From Chitinophaga dinghuensis (GTDB lineage Bacteria > Bacteroidota > Bacteroidia > Chitinophagales > Chitinophagaceae), in NCBI RefSeq assembly GCF_003259435.1, contig NZ_QLMA01000003.1, positions 709,584 to 773,583 of the forward strand: 64,000 nucleotides of DNA. The letters are read 5' to 3'. Below, in pieces: positions 34,044 through 44,033 of this stretch. Every line of letters starts with the position of its first letter. Positions within the stretch are counted from its first letter, which is position 1. Under the pieces are notes generated by a model. It had not been told where the DNA came from and ran no database searches. It saw only the letters and a program-made list of their open reading frames with translations. A program made the translations under genes and the position numbers.

Positions 34044-34234
34044 TGTAATTCTTTCATGATCACAACAAGATAGGTACATATAATGGTTTCAGGAAATCAT
34101 ATATCCATCCAGGTCTTCCCTCAGCTATGTTAAGTTTTATTTTCCAGTAGGGGTAGCATTTTATTGATCCGTCGTTTTCCTGCATGCATGTATTTTATGG
34201 GAATTCCCTCTTCACCATTTAAAATCTACTCATC

Positions 34235-35341
34235 ATGAGAACCATTGTAACCTTGCTGCTGGTAATCGTTTGCTGCTCCTGCCGCAAAAACGATCATCCA
34301 ATGCCTGAAAAACCTGGTCAGGAAACCGGCTCTTTCGAAGATGCCCATATCGATAAAGCTAAAATCCTGCAACTGGAAGAAGACATCAACGGTGGAAAGT
34401 ATAATATCCACAGTCTTATTATCCTTCGAAAAAACAAACTCATTTATGAACACTATTTCGCCGGCGATGACGCCGTATTCCCCAATCCGGTGGGCAAAAT
34501 CCCCCATACGCGGGATAGTTTGCATGACTGCAGAAGCGTCACTAAAAGCATCGTATCCACTTGCATAGGACTGGCTATCTCCCAGGGGAAAATTAAAAGT
34601 CTGGATGATAAAATATTCGACTATTTCCCCGCTTATAAACAATTTGCCACCGGTGATAAAGCCAATATAACTATTCGGCATTTACTTACCCAAAGCTCGG
34701 GACTCGATTGGAACGAGCGCGTATCTTACGCCGATCCCGCTAACAGCGAACGCCAAATGCTGGAAACGCAGGACCCTACTGGGTTTGTACTGCAACGCAA
34801 TAGCATCGCCAAGCCTGGCGCTGTGTTCAATTATAGCGGTGGTAACACCCATTTACTCGGACAAATCATCGAACACAGTACCGGCATGAATATCAAGGAA
34901 TTTGCCAATCGCTATCTCTTTCAACCGCTGGGAATCAGCACCTTCTTCTGGACCACGCGCGCAGATGGGATTGCATGGGTTCCCTCCGGACTCCGCATGC
35001 GCCCGATCGATATGGTAAAGATCGGCCAGCTGTACCTGCAACAAGGCCAGTGGCAAGGACTACAACTATTACCCACTTCCTGGATTACAGCAGCCACTCA
35101 GTGGACTATCAACACAGATGAAACAGGACTGGGATATGGTTTCCAGTTCTGGTGCTCCAAACCGCAAATTGCTGGTCAACAAGTAAATATGACACAGGCA
35201 GAAGGCAACGGCGGTCAGATGATCTGCATGATCCCCGCAATGGACCTGGAAATAGTGATGACGGCAGGATACTACAATGATGAAACCGATCCGGCTAATG
35301 AGGTGCTGGTCAACAAAGTACTGACTGCTATCAATAACTAA
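34235..35341 (+). CDS. Class C beta-lactamase-like serine hydrolase, lipoprotein
   Basis: This 368-aa protein has a hydrophobic signal with a cysteine-rich end (VIVCCSC), so it is probably lipid-anchored. The serine hydrolase motifs are RSVTKSIVST (S-x-x-K) and FNYSGGNTHLLG (Y-x-N-like), with a C-terminal GNGGQM in the KTG position. The family includes class C beta-lactamases, DD-peptidases and esterases; the sequence does not distinguish them. It stands alone before a terminator. Confidence 0.85.
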   Translation: MRTIVTLLLVIVCCSCRKNDHPMPEKPGQETGSFEDAHIDKAKILQLEEDINGGKYNIHSLIILRKNKLIYEHYFAGDDAVFPNPVGKIPHTRDSLHDCRSVTKSIVSTCIGLAISQGKIKSLDDKIFDYFPAYKQFATGDKANITIRHLLTQSSGLDWNERVSYADPANSERQMLETQDPTGFVLQRNSIAKPGAVFNYSGGNTHLLGQIIEHSTGMNIKEFANRYLFQPLGISTFFWTTRADGIAWVPSGLRMRPIDMVKIGQLYLQQGQWQGLQLLPTSWITAATQWTINTDETGLGYGFQFWCSKPQIAGQQVNMTQAEGNGGQMICMIPAMDLEIVMTAGYYNDETDPANEVLVNKVLTAINN

Positions 35342-35354
35342 CAAACCCCAACAC

Positions 35355-35398
35355 AACAGGAATGGTTGTAATTCAAACTTTACAACCTTCCTGTTTTT
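35355..35398. terminator. Terminator after the serine hydrolase
   Basis: AACAGGAA-GGTTGTA pairs with TACAACC-TTCCTGTT, with a single-base bulge, and is followed by a T run on the plus strand. Confidence 0.7.
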
Positions 35399-35583
35399 AG
35401 TAGAGAATGTATAATAAAAAAGTTAAAACTGTGTAAAGTTTTGTAATTTGGCATGAAATTATGACCCGGGTATTATTGCAAGTATTTTACCTTTGCGACT
35501 CATAAATGTTAAAACGACCTATTTACGTAATCTGGAAATAGCCAACACTTTACCTACAACTTATTTTACAATTGAATTCACAT

Positions 35584-36666
35584 ATGTCAAAGAAAGCGGC
35601 TTTAGTTGAATTGGGGGGATCGCATACAGAATGTCTTTTTGCACAAATATTCTTTTTGCGGGAACGTGGTTACGAAATACATGTTATTTGTAACCGTCAT
35701 TTGTGGCCTTTCCTCAGTGATGTTCATCAGCACATTACTGGTCATATGTTGGTGGATACAGATGTAAAAGGATATCAGCAATACAAACTGTTACGCGAGG
35801 TTTGGCAATATATCCGTCAAGGTCGTATAGAAAATGTGATCTTCAACACCACCGAACTCAAAATTGTACGCAACCTGCTGATGTTCCCATTCCCGGGAGT
35901 ACAGTTTACCGGGTTGTTACATAATGGCAGGAAGTTAAGCACCGGCTCTACTGTTCGCAGATTTATTGCCCGGAAAGTGAAAAAATTCTTCGTACTGAAT
36001 GATGGTATGTTGCCGCATTTGAATGCGTCCGATAAATTAACTATTCGCAGCTTTTATGCAGCATTCTTTCCTGAAATGGAACATGTACCGCTGCCTAAAT
36101 CCGATCAGGAATTCTGGGTATGCATTCCAGGAGAAATAGACCCTGCACGCCGCGATATCCCAGGTCTGATTGATCAAATCGCTCAGCAAGGCCTCGCTCC
36201 AAATGTAAAAGTGATCCTGCTGGGATCGCTGAAAGCAGATTCACCACTTGCTGCTGCCATTAAAGCGCTGCCGCAAAAGGATCAGGTCATTACCTTTGGT
36301 GAACAAAAAATATCCAATGATGTGTTTCATTCCTATGTAAAACAATCGGATATTATTTTGCCATTACTGCATCCGGTATTATCTCGTTTTGATGAGTTTA
36401 TTAAAACCCGCATCTCTGGCGCTTATAATCTTGCCTTCGCGTATAAGCTGCCGCTGATGATGGAACAACATTTTGAAGCCTGGGAGGATTTCAGGGAACA
36501 TGCTATTCTGTATCCTGCAGATGCGCTGGTGAAAACATTAAATGACGTGGTTGCAACCCCTTCCGTTTTAAAAGAGAAAAAAGATGGGCTGCGTAACTGG
36601 TCCAAATTAAGTTTCGATGTACAATGTAAGCGCTATATAGATCTGTTGGAAACGGCAGATAACTGA
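35584..36666 (+). CDS. GT-B-like glycosyltransferase family protein
   Basis: This 360-aa protein starts at the ATG at 35584; a TTG 12 bp upstream is possible. Two Rossmann-like halves are visible: an N-terminal ALVELGGSHTECLFAQIFFLRERG and a C-terminal VKVILLGSLKAD ... VKQSDIILPLLHP, the glycosyltransferase-type arrangement with a central GLLHNGRK. It has no signal peptide. It may transfer a sugar in surface glycan synthesis; the donor cannot be read. A terminator follows. Confidence 0.65.
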   Translation: MSKKAALVELGGSHTECLFAQIFFLRERGYEIHVICNRHLWPFLSDVHQHITGHMLVDTDVKGYQQYKLLREVWQYIRQGRIENVIFNTTELKIVRNLLMFPFPGVQFTGLLHNGRKLSTGSTVRRFIARKVKKFFVLNDGMLPHLNASDKLTIRSFYAAFFPEMEHVPLPKSDQEFWVCIPGEIDPARRDIPGLIDQIAQQGLAPNVKVILLGSLKADSPLAAAIKALPQKDQVITFGEQKISNDVFHSYVKQSDIILPLLHPVLSRFDEFIKTRISGAYNLAFAYKLPLMMEQHFEAWEDFREHAILYPADALVKTLNDVVATPSVLKEKKDGLRNWSKLSFDVQCKRYIDLLETADN

Positions 36667-36675
36667 TAAACAGGG

Positions 36676-36712
36676 AAAGTGTAGTAATTGGGAAAAACAG
36701 TTACTACACTTT
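36676..36712. terminator. Terminator after the glycosyltransferase-like gene
   Basis: GTGTAGTAA pairs with TTACTACAC (extended by A-T pairs) around a 13-nt loop. A run of six T residues follows. Confidence 0.8.
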
Positions 36713-36884
36713 TTTCTTGCCCCAATTCGTGGATACTCTTCCCCTCTGCCATACTTTCTGCATGGTCATTATTTTTTAGCAACAGTATCATAATCAAAGA
36801 CATGCGATAACGCTGTACCCGCTGAGAATCGGTATGGTACAGTATTTTCGACGATATTTGTTTACCACCTTAAAAATATATTTT

Positions 36885-37247
36885 ATGATGGCGGAACAAC
36901 ATATTTTCACTCATCGGCATTTCAAAGAATGCATTGATGCATGCAATGCATGCGCAGCTGCCTGTAACTATTGCGCTGTTTCCTGCTTAAAGGAAAAAAA
37001 CGTGGAAGTCATGACCCGCTGTATCAAACTGACTTTAGAATGTGCTGCAATCTGCACGGCGACTGCACAAGTAATGAGTTTGGATGGTGAATTATCTGAC
37101 CAGATTTGCCAGTTATGTGAAGACGCGTGTAAGCGTTGTGAAGAGGAATGTATCAGGCATGGAGATATGGAACATTGTCTTGCCTGTGCTGAAGCCTGTC
37201 GCAAATGTGCGGAAATGTGTGCGAAGATGGTAGTACATGCTTTGTAA
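36885..37247 (+). CDS. Csp-like four-helix cysteine-rich copper-binding protein
   Basis: This 120-aa protein starts at the ATG at 36885 (or 36888). Cysteines occur in helix-spaced pairs throughout: CIDACNACAAACNYCAVSC, CIKLTLECAAIC, CQLCEDACKRCEEEC and CLACAEACRKCAEMC. This is the pattern of copper storage proteins (Csp, DUF326), which bind many Cu(I) ions inside a four-helix bundle. No Tat or Sec signal is visible, so it is of the cytosolic kind. It stands alone between an intergenic region and the YCII-like gene. Confidence 0.85.
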   Translation: MMAEQHIFTHRHFKECIDACNACAAACNYCAVSCLKEKNVEVMTRCIKLTLECAAICTATAQVMSLDGELSDQICQLCEDACKRCEEECIRHGDMEHCLACAEACRKCAEMCAKMVVHAL

Positions 37248-37368
37248 CATTTTTACATGAATGGAAAATGAAAAGACTTTGCAACATGGTGAGGTCTTTT
37301 TCTTTTTGGTGTACATGCAATAAAAATTTATCTTGTCGCCTTCAACCAAAAAAAATTAATAACGTAAC

Positions 37369-37785
37369 ATGAGAAGGAGTATTTTTCTGGCAGCATTTAT
37401 CTGTCTTTCCACATTGATGTCTTTCGGCCAAAATGCTACCGACAAGCAGTTTCTGTTGATTTTTCGATTTAAAACCAACTTTGCACCACCCTCACAAGAT
37501 GCCGTAAAAGAGAACATTAAACACTGGCAGGAATACATGGGTAACCTGGGTAAAAGTGGAAAACTGGTGAGTGGCTACAGGCCATCCAATGAAGGCGAAA
37601 CAATCACAGGTACCGCCAAAACTTCGCAGAAAGGGGCGTATGTGGCCAATAATGAACTGATAAGTTCCTTTATTATCATCAAGGCAGCCTCTATGGAAGA
37701 AGCCGGAGAAATAGCGAAGAAATGCCCCATTTTTGAATTCGATGGCAGTGTGGAAATTAGACCAGTGATGAACATGGCTAATTGA
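37369..37785 (+). CDS. Secreted YCII-related protein
   Basis: This 138-aa protein has a signal peptide (residues 1-21, ending SFGQ). A YCII/DGPF-type ferredoxin fold follows: FLLIFRFKTNF, HWQEYMGNLGKSGKLVSGYRP, and SSFIIIKAASMEEAGEIAKKCPIF with a C-terminal strand VEIRPVM. The role of most members is unknown. A hairpin follows the gene. Confidence 0.78.
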   Translation: MRRSIFLAAFICLSTLMSFGQNATDKQFLLIFRFKTNFAPPSQDAVKENIKHWQEYMGNLGKSGKLVSGYRPSNEGETITGTAKTSQKGAYVANNELISSFIIIKAASMEEAGEIAKKCPIFEFDGSVEIRPVMNMAN

Positions 37786-37811
37786 TTCATTGATATTCAA
37801 TAAAAATACTG

Positions 37812-37837
37812 ATCCCGGTTGCCATTGGCGCCGGGAT
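37812..37837. terminator. Terminator after the YCII-like gene
   Basis: ATCCCGG pairs with CCGGGAT around a GC-containing loop (37812-37818 with 37831-37837). A short T run follows. Confidence 0.6.
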
Positions 37838-37936
37838 TTCGTTTATTAAACATATCCAGCGAATAAGATCTAGTTTGAAAGAAGCTTCCATTTTATTATC
37901 TTCAATTCATTCATGAATCCCTTACCCTAAATATCT

Positions 37937-39163
37937 ATGGATCAATCAACGACTTTGATCGAACCTGGCTTTCGCCGCTTTATTATCAGATTGGTAGCCT
38001 TTTTCAGCCTCGCATTGGCGGTGATGAATTTATACATCGCAGACTCATCGTTTAATGAAATCATGCACACCGTTTCCCAGACGACCTGGAGTCTGAATTG
38101 GATTTCAATCATTTATTCACTTGGATGTCTCGTGATAATGCCCTTCTGTACCGGACTTGCAGGACTATTGGGCCAACGGAAACTCTTCTTGTTAACGTTT
38201 CTAATTTTCGCAATATTTTCATTTTGCAGTGCAAATGCTACCCATATGAATGCGCTTTTAATTTTCCGGTTTTTCCAGGGAATAGCAGGAGGTAGTATGA
38301 TTATTTTGTCACATACCTTGCTCATCGAAAGCTGGCCGACTGAGAAAAGAGGAATCGCGCAGCTATTCGCATTATTGGCATTCTCATCAATAATATTTGC
38401 CCGGACAATAGGAGGGAGCATTACAGACGATTATTCCTGGCCCATTATTTTCATTATCAACATTCCCTGGTGTATCATTTTAGGTACGGCTGGTCTGGTA
38501 ATCCCGAGAAATGTAGAGTATGAGCGACAGGAAGATTGGATGGCTAATCTCCTCCTGATGACAGGGGCCGCTGCTTTATATTTGGGAGTAAAGGGAAATA
38601 CAGAGCCATACGGTGCAATTACTCCGCTCCGGATATCATTATGCATAGTGGGCATAATAAGTTGGACCTTATTTATCTGGCGACATTTCCGGACCGCCTC
38701 ACGACAAGGTAAAGTAGCATTACTGAAGAATAAAAATGTAGCGATAGGACTAGGATTGGGATTTATTACCATCATTGGAGTAATTATCATTGCTGAATAC
38801 ATCTTATCCTCTTCCAGACTTAGTAAAATGAGCGGAGAAATGCCACTATGGCCTGTAGTTCCGCTTACGATTGTAATGATATTTACAATTGCATTGACCA
38901 TTAGGAAAATGGAATCCATGAAATACTTGATTGGAACTGGTTTTCTGCTGTTTGGTATGACTATTTTGTTATCGATCCTGAGATGCTATGCAGAAGTATT
39001 CTGGCTAGTGATGTCTGCTACCATGGCAATAGCCTTGCTGTCTTTTTCATTGACTACCCTTACCTTTTCCAAATTACATGGCCGGCAGGTGAGTGAGGCT
39101 GTGGCGCTGTATAACATTATAATGAAGCTGGCGATAGTTTTGGGCTACTTAATGATTTTCTGA
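37937..39163 (+). CDS. MFS transporter
   Basis: This 408-aa protein has about 12 membrane segments, starting at residues 12-33 and ending at 388-406. It has an MFS A-motif-like stretch in the loop after helix 2 (AGLLGQRKLF) and a long loop between helices. The fold resembles the EmrB/QacA group in its first half, but the length is that of 12-TM members. Drug or metabolite export is likely; the substrate is unknown. It stands alone. Confidence 0.85.
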   Translation: MDQSTTLIEPGFRRFIIRLVAFFSLALAVMNLYIADSSFNEIMHTVSQTTWSLNWISIIYSLGCLVIMPFCTGLAGLLGQRKLFLLTFLIFAIFSFCSANATHMNALLIFRFFQGIAGGSMIILSHTLLIESWPTEKRGIAQLFALLAFSSIIFARTIGGSITDDYSWPIIFIINIPWCIILGTAGLVIPRNVEYERQEDWMANLLLMTGAAALYLGVKGNTEPYGAITPLRISLCIVGIISWTLFIWRHFRTASRQGKVALLKNKNVAIGLGLGFITIIGVIIIAEYILSSSRLSKMSGEMPLWPVVPLTIVMIFTIALTIRKMESMKYLIGTGFLLFGMTILLSILRCYAEVFWLVMSATMAIALLSFSLTTLTFSKLHGRQVSEAVALYNIIMKLAIVLGYLMIF

Positions 39164-39284
39164 TAGCTAAATACGTATAGTCTTCAATGTTATTGTTGCT
39201 ACAGCTGACTTTGATAATTTAACGGTGTCGCAATTCTCCCTTTATTTGGCGTTTGTGCACCCTTTTTTGTTGCAGAAAGGTTGC

Positions 39285-39292
39285 TAAGTTTG
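39285..39292 (+). promoter_or_regulatory. -7 element before the DinB gene
   Basis: TAAGTTTG matches TAnnTTTG and lies 23 bp upstream of the start codon at 39315. Several TTG words lie 12-30 bp upstream. Confidence 0.4.
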
Positions 39293-39314
39293 TATCAGAC
39301 TAAATCTCATAAAA

Positions 39315-39815
39315 ATGGAAACCGCTGAATTGATACATTCAATCGACCAGGTTAATACGCAACTACAGGACATTATTTCCTCTTTCACTACGGAACAGTT
39401 GAACACCGTTCCCTTCGAAGGTAGCTGGACGGCAGCCCAGGTAGCGGAACACATTGAGAAATCAGTGTCTCCCGGTATGCTGTACGGTACTGTGGAGAAT
39501 AGAACACAGCAGGAAGATAAACTACAAGGTATCCGTCAGGTATTCCTGAATTATGATATTAAGATGAAGTCGCCGGATTTTATCCTTCCTTCAGATAAAA
39601 TTCACACGAAAGAAGAGCTACTTGCTGATGTGAGCAGCAGATGGCAGCAATTGAAGGAGGCGGCGCAAACCCTTGACCTCTCTGCTACCTGTGTGGATTT
39701 TGAAATTCCGGGCATCGGTTATCTCACCAGATATGAACTGATTGGCTTCTTTGTAGTACATACCACCAGACATATCCATCAGTTGAAGAATATTCACTCT
39801 TATTTTAAGAAATAG
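39315..39815 (+). CDS. DinB-family four-helix protein
   Basis: This 166-aa protein has the DinB/YfiT layout: an N-terminal helix pair ending WTAAQVAEHIEKS (first His ligand region) and a C-terminal VVHTTRHIHQLKNI with the paired His ligands. Such proteins bind a metal and several act as thiol-S-transferases; the substrate is unknown. It ends at a strong hairpin. Confidence 0.82.
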   Translation: METAELIHSIDQVNTQLQDIISSFTTEQLNTVPFEGSWTAAQVAEHIEKSVSPGMLYGTVENRTQQEDKLQGIRQVFLNYDIKMKSPDFILPSDKIHTKEELLADVSSRWQQLKEAAQTLDLSATCVDFEIPGIGYLTRYELIGFFVVHTTRHIHQLKNIHSYFKK

Positions 39816-39830
39816 GAGTGGAGCTCTCTA

Positions 39831-39865
39831 TAGAACAAGGACGTCCAGAAGGCGTCCTTGTTCTA
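39831..39865. terminator. Bidirectional terminator
   Basis: A 13-bp perfect inverted repeat (39831-39843 with 39853-39865) lies between the convergent DinB and beta-repeat genes. Confidence 0.8.
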
Positions 39866-39872
39866 TTTATAC

Positions 39873-40277
39873 TTAAAACTCGAAAAAGAAACAGATTAAT
39901 GCGGCCCATTCTTTTTTAATCCCAGATGCAGATCCAATATTGCTATGGTTTCTGTCCTGTACTGTACCATCATTCTTGATATAGCCAATAACGCTATAAT
40001 TCCTGTCTTCAATGGTACCATCTTTTTTGACATAACCAATCGTAGAATTATTACGATCCTCAATACGATCAGATCTTACAAATCCAATAACTTGATAATT
40101 GGCATTTTCAATGGTACCATCGCTTTTAATGTAACCTACCGTATTCGTAAGCCCATTTCTGATTACGCCATCGCTACTCACTGAAAAACGGGTATTGCCA
40201 GTGGTGGTTTTGATCGTCTGCGCATGTACGAATCCGCAGCAAAGTAACATACTGATGGAAAAAAGGATCTTCTTCAT
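39873..40277 (-). CDS. Secreted protein of five short tandem repeats (beta-flower-like)
   Basis: This 134-aa protein has a signal peptide (residues 1-20, ending VHAQ). It then has five imperfect repeats of 16-18 residues (about 33-117), each of the type SDGTIENANYQVIGFVK: a D-G turn, a strand, then IGY. The third repeat (SDRIEDRNNSTIGYVK) lacks one residue. The pattern recalls the 5-fold beta-flower proteins named in Bacteroidota; I rely on memory for that name. The function is unknown. Confidence 0.72.
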   Translation of the reverse strand: MKKILFSISMLLCCGFVHAQTIKTTTGNTRFSVSSDGVIRNGLTNTVGYIKSDGTIENANYQVIGFVRSDRIEDRNNSTIGYVKKDGTIEDRNYSVIGYIKNDGTVQDRNHSNIGSASGIKKEWAALICFFFEF

Positions 40278-40664
40278 AGTATTGGTATTGGGATTGTGGT
40301 GTAGATGAATTTAGTTTATTTTAGAGAGACAACTGCTAAATAAAATGCAATGGTCTCCCTATAAATTAATTAAAAAATGGTTGAAACTATTGAAGACAAA
40401 GGCTTTTATTGTCATGAATGTGAATTTTAGCATAAAGGTTGTCAATTAGTCTTGTAGCTTATTCGTTAGATAGGTATTACAGTTTTTGACACCGGTAACA
40501 TTTGTTTTAAGTAGGTTTTTATTACTTTTTCAGTACAAATTCTACTACAACTAAACGACCAATAGTACGGTATGGAATCTTCAGGAAAGAAAGTCAACAA
40601 TAGTTTTTCTCTAAACCAGATATATTTAACTTACATCCGGATTTTTAATCGCAAACAAATTCAT
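40278..40664. other. Intergenic region, nothing certain
   Basis: Nearly 390 bp of AT-rich sequence lies between divergent genes. An in-frame extension of the following gene to 40572 is possible but reads poorly as protein. I see no RNA or repeat. Confidence 0.4.
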
Positions 40665-42005
40665 ATGCAGCCGTTTGGAGAACAGATTGAAAGAATCAAA
40701 AAGAAGCTGAAAATTGCTGATAAAAAAGATAGCGCTCGAAAGGTTTTTGGAGCTACCTCACATAAATATCATATTAATAAGCCGATAGCCGAATCTGTTG
40801 TTCGCCAGTTTGAAGATGAGCACCATATCACTTTACCGGCCTGTTATAAAGCTTTCCTGTGCCAGATTGGAAATGGAGGAACTTCCCATCTCCAATCAGC
40901 CGCTGGCCCTTTCTACGGCATATATCCGCTGGGAGAAAGTCTGGATGAGCTCTGCGAACCGATGTATTTAAGTCATCCTGTAAAAATATTTCCTTATCTG
41001 ACAGATGAATACTGGACGGAGCTTACTAAATTGATCGATGATGATAACATCTCCGATGAAGACTTCGATGTCGCCATGGGTAATATGTTCGCAGGCATAA
41101 TGCCAATAGGAACTCAGGGATGCTCCTATATCCACGGATTGGTCCTGAACGGCCCGCATGCAGGGAAAGTAGTGTACCTTGACCAGGACCGTCAGAAACC
41201 TAAATTTACCTTTGAAGATAATTTTCTGGACTGGTATGAACGTTGGCTGAATGAAGTCATTTCCGGAGAGCTGTTAGATGATCGAAAGGGATGGTTTGGA
41301 TATACGATGGGAGATGATGTGCAAACATTGCTGGAGAAAAACCGCAGTGCAGTAGACGAGGCTATTAAATCGGATTGTCTGGCTGGGATATTGAGCAAAG
41401 TTTACATAGATACCGCTCATCTTAAGATCTTCGAAAATGAATATCAATTGGCGACAGAAAACTATAAAAAGGAATGGCTGCAAATCCTGACCAAATTTAG
41501 TTACGAGGTGGCTAAGCCTTATCTGGCCACTTACGGTAATCTATTACATGTGTATCAGTTTGTATGCTGGTATGCCAGAGAGAAAAGCGAAGAATGGTTG
41601 GAACACATAACGCAGCATATCCATCTTATCACTGATAGAGAAACATTCCGGTTTGCCACCTACCTGCTCGATGAAACGAATATTGATTATGGTCCACTGA
41701 TTGTTCCTATGACACTTAATGATGATCTGGAAATCCGCCGCTCCGCGTTTTATACTCTGGGAAAGTTGCAGAACAAGGCGACCTATATTTCGGCTTTTAT
41801 TAATGGGTTGAATGATAGTTCCAGCCAGGTTGTTCACACAACCTTGCAGGCCTTGCAAGATGTGAAAGATAAACGTTTATTGCCGCATTATAAGAAGATA
41901 GCAGACCGCGTTCCGCAGGAACCGAATCATGTACTGACTAATCTGGAATGGCGACTAAAAGAACATGGTCTTACTTTGTCAAAAATTAAGAACATGAATT
42001 TCTAA
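40665..42005 (+). CDS. SMI1/KNR4-domain protein with HEAT-like repeats
   Basis: This 446-aa protein starts at the ATG at 40665; the frame is open to an ATG at 40572. An SMI1/KNR4-type domain covers about residues 35-190: SVVRQFEDEHHITLPACYKAFLCQIGNGG ... GIYPLG and a VYLDQD segment. A helical repeat region follows, ending in HEAT-like units (EIRRSAFYTLGKLQN, SQVVHTTLQALQDVKDKRLLP). SMI1 proteins often act as immunity proteins against polymorphic toxins, but no toxin gene is adjacent, so the role is open. Confidence 0.78.
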   Translation: MQPFGEQIERIKKKLKIADKKDSARKVFGATSHKYHINKPIAESVVRQFEDEHHITLPACYKAFLCQIGNGGTSHLQSAAGPFYGIYPLGESLDELCEPMYLSHPVKIFPYLTDEYWTELTKLIDDDNISDEDFDVAMGNMFAGIMPIGTQGCSYIHGLVLNGPHAGKVVYLDQDRQKPKFTFEDNFLDWYERWLNEVISGELLDDRKGWFGYTMGDDVQTLLEKNRSAVDEAIKSDCLAGILSKVYIDTAHLKIFENEYQLATENYKKEWLQILTKFSYEVAKPYLATYGNLLHVYQFVCWYAREKSEEWLEHITQHIHLITDRETFRFATYLLDETNIDYGPLIVPMTLNDDLEIRRSAFYTLGKLQNKATYISAFINGLNDSSSQVVHTTLQALQDVKDKRLLPHYKKIADRVPQEPNHVLTNLEWRLKEHGLTLSKIKNMNF

Positions 42006-42077
42006 TAGTGTTGGCAATGATTTATGTAGTACTAAGTGAACATGCCGGCCCAATTATGTTTGAGTCGGCTTATATAT

Positions 42078-42785
42078 TTACTTTTTTATCAGATGCTTAT
42101 CTATCAGTTGCATCAACTCTTCCTTATAATTCTTGCTCACTGGAATCTTATGAGTACCAATCGTAATTTCATTCCCAGAAAGTGACTGAATCTTATTGAC
42201 TGCCACTATAAATGACTTTTGTATACGCAGGAATTTTCCGGATGGCAGTTGTTCTTCAACAGATTTCATAGTGGTAAGTGTCAGTATTTTTTTCTGTTGT
42301 GTATAGATGGTTACATAGTTCTGACTACCTTCTATAAAAAGGATATCCTGATAAGCTATTTTCTCATAACTATTATTACACTTGACAAAGAAGAATTCTT
42401 CCCGCTCGGTACTGGTAGCTTGTTTCGACTGTAGAAACTCCTGGGCGCGATTCACTGCGCGCAGAAAGCGTTCGGGGGTAATGGGTTTCACCAGATAGTC
42501 CAGCACATTCAGTTCAAAACCTTCCAACGCAAAGTTGGGATAAGCTGTAGTGATGATGACCAGTGGTTTTGAAGTGAGTCCACGTAGGAAATCAATACCC
42601 CGGATTTTCGGCATCTCTATATCGAGGAACATCAGGTCAATTTTCTCCCGGGCCAATACCTGACTGGCCTCCATGGCATTGCTGCAGTGTGCGCTCAGCC
42701 TCAGAAAACCAGTGTCCTGTATCAACAATTCGAGCCCCTCCCGGGCCAGTGGTTCATCGTCAACAATAATGCATTTTATGTTCAT
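42078..42785 (-). CDS. LytTR-family response regulator
   Basis: This 235-aa protein has an N-terminal receiver domain (acidic pair VDDEP, phospho-acceptor D55 in MFLDIEMPKIRG, K in YLVKPI). A C-terminal LytTR DNA-binding domain covers about 130-232 (FFVKCNNSYEKIAYQDILFIEGSQNYVTIYT). It is translationally coupled to the upstream histidine kinase gene (4-bp overlap) and should be phosphorylated by it. Targets are unknown; the nearby alpha/beta hydrolase is transcribed divergently. Confidence 0.92.
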   Translation of the reverse strand: MNIKCIIVDDEPLAREGLELLIQDTGFLRLSAHCSNAMEASQVLAREKIDLMFLDIEMPKIRGIDFLRGLTSKPLVIITTAYPNFALEGFELNVLDYLVKPITPERFLRAVNRAQEFLQSKQATSTEREEFFFVKCNNSYEKIAYQDILFIEGSQNYVTIYTQQKKILTLTTMKSVEEQLPSGKFLRIQKSFIVAVNKIQSLSGNEITIGTHKIPVSKNYKEELMQLIDKHLIKK

Positions 42786-43804
42786 ACTATATCAATGGTG
42801 AGCATTACTTTATAATCTGTAGTACCCGGGGTGATGTTTAACTGATAATTTCCTTTATAAATAAGCTCCAGCTGACGTTTTACATTTTCAAGACCTATGC
42901 CTCCGGCTGTTGTAGGCTGCAGCAGCGGCTCTGTCGTGTTTTCCACTTGTAGTGTGAAGTTATTATTTTTATAATTCAGGTGTAGCAGTATCTTGTTTTC
43001 CTTGTTGGTATTGGCGGATACATATTTAAATGCATTCTCTACAAAGGGAATGAGGAGGAGTGGAGCAATATCAAAATTCCTGACTTCTTCTCCTACCTGA
43101 TAATCCAGCTGCAGTGATTTGCCTTTGCGTAGTTTTTCTAATTGTACATAATTGTTCAGATAATCAATTTCCCGCTCTATAGGAATAGCAGGCGTGTTGC
43201 ATTCATATAGCTGATAACGAAGCATGTCTGCAAAGGTTGCCAGGGTATTGGCCGCCATATCCTGATCTTTCTTTATTAATACATAAATGCTATTGATCGC
43301 ATTAAATAGAAAATGAGGATTCATCTGCGATTTCAGGAATCGCAATTCACTTTCTGTACGTTCCTTCTCTACCGCGCGGTGGTGGCGATCTGTGGCCAGC
43401 TTATCTTTTATAACCTTGGCCGCAATAAATACAAAGCAGGTGTAGAAATTAGTCATTGCTATATAAAGGAAGAAATTGAGCCAGTCAATAGTATTACTGG
43501 CTTTGGGGCTTTGCGTGGTGATAAGAACAGACTCCGCCCAGGTAATGACAAGTGCAGTAAGCACTAGTAGTCCCACGGATGCCCCGCTAAACCTGAAATA
43601 TTTTTTCTGGTAGAAATACTTGGGTAGAAGCCAGTAAATAATGGGATATACCAGCAGTGCCTGGAAAAATAACCATACTGCAGTGTTCAGTAGGGCTCCA
43701 AGTATCGGTGCATGGTACGTCTTATGACTGGCGTAGGACCAGAACAGCAAATCTGCAGTCCAGAACAATATGTGTATTCCTTTGTATTTGGTAAAAAAGC
43801 GCAT
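42782..43804 (-). CDS. LytS/YehU-type sensor histidine kinase
   Basis: This 340-aa protein starts at the ATG at 43804; an in-frame TTG upstream would add 10 residues. It has four hydrophobic segments in residues 10-130. The His_kinase domain motif is LKSQMNPHFLFNAINSIYVL (H164), followed by the HATPase part with LLIPFVENAFKY and GGIGLENVKRQL. It pairs with the overlapping LytTR regulator. The signal is unknown. Confidence 0.9.
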   Translation of the reverse strand: MRFFTKYKGIHILFWTADLLFWSYASHKTYHAPILGALLNTAVWLFFQALLVYPIIYWLLPKYFYQKKYFRFSGASVGLLVLTALVITWAESVLITTQSPKASNTIDWLNFFLYIAMTNFYTCFVFIAAKVIKDKLATDRHHRAVEKERTESELRFLKSQMNPHFLFNAINSIYVLIKKDQDMAANTLATFADMLRYQLYECNTPAIPIEREIDYLNNYVQLEKLRKGKSLQLDYQVGEEVRNFDIAPLLLIPFVENAFKYVSANTNKENKILLHLNYKNNNFTLQVENTTEPLLQPTTAGGIGLENVKRQLELIYKGNYQLNITPGTTDYKVMLTIDIV

Positions 43805-44033
43805 AACTGGTACAAGGTATTCTGGGTATAACAAAATAGCAATTATAATTGACGAAAGCGACCTTACAATTGACTAAATACATTTTCTGATGATAAAGTA
43901 GGTCCAATAGACGCAAACAGTAGCTTTTCCTGCATTTCATCCTGAACTTTCTCTGTTTTGTCAATACGAATTGCTGGATGCCGGTACCTGGTCTTTCTTT
44001 GTGCAATCAATCACTAAAAATTAATCCTGTAAT

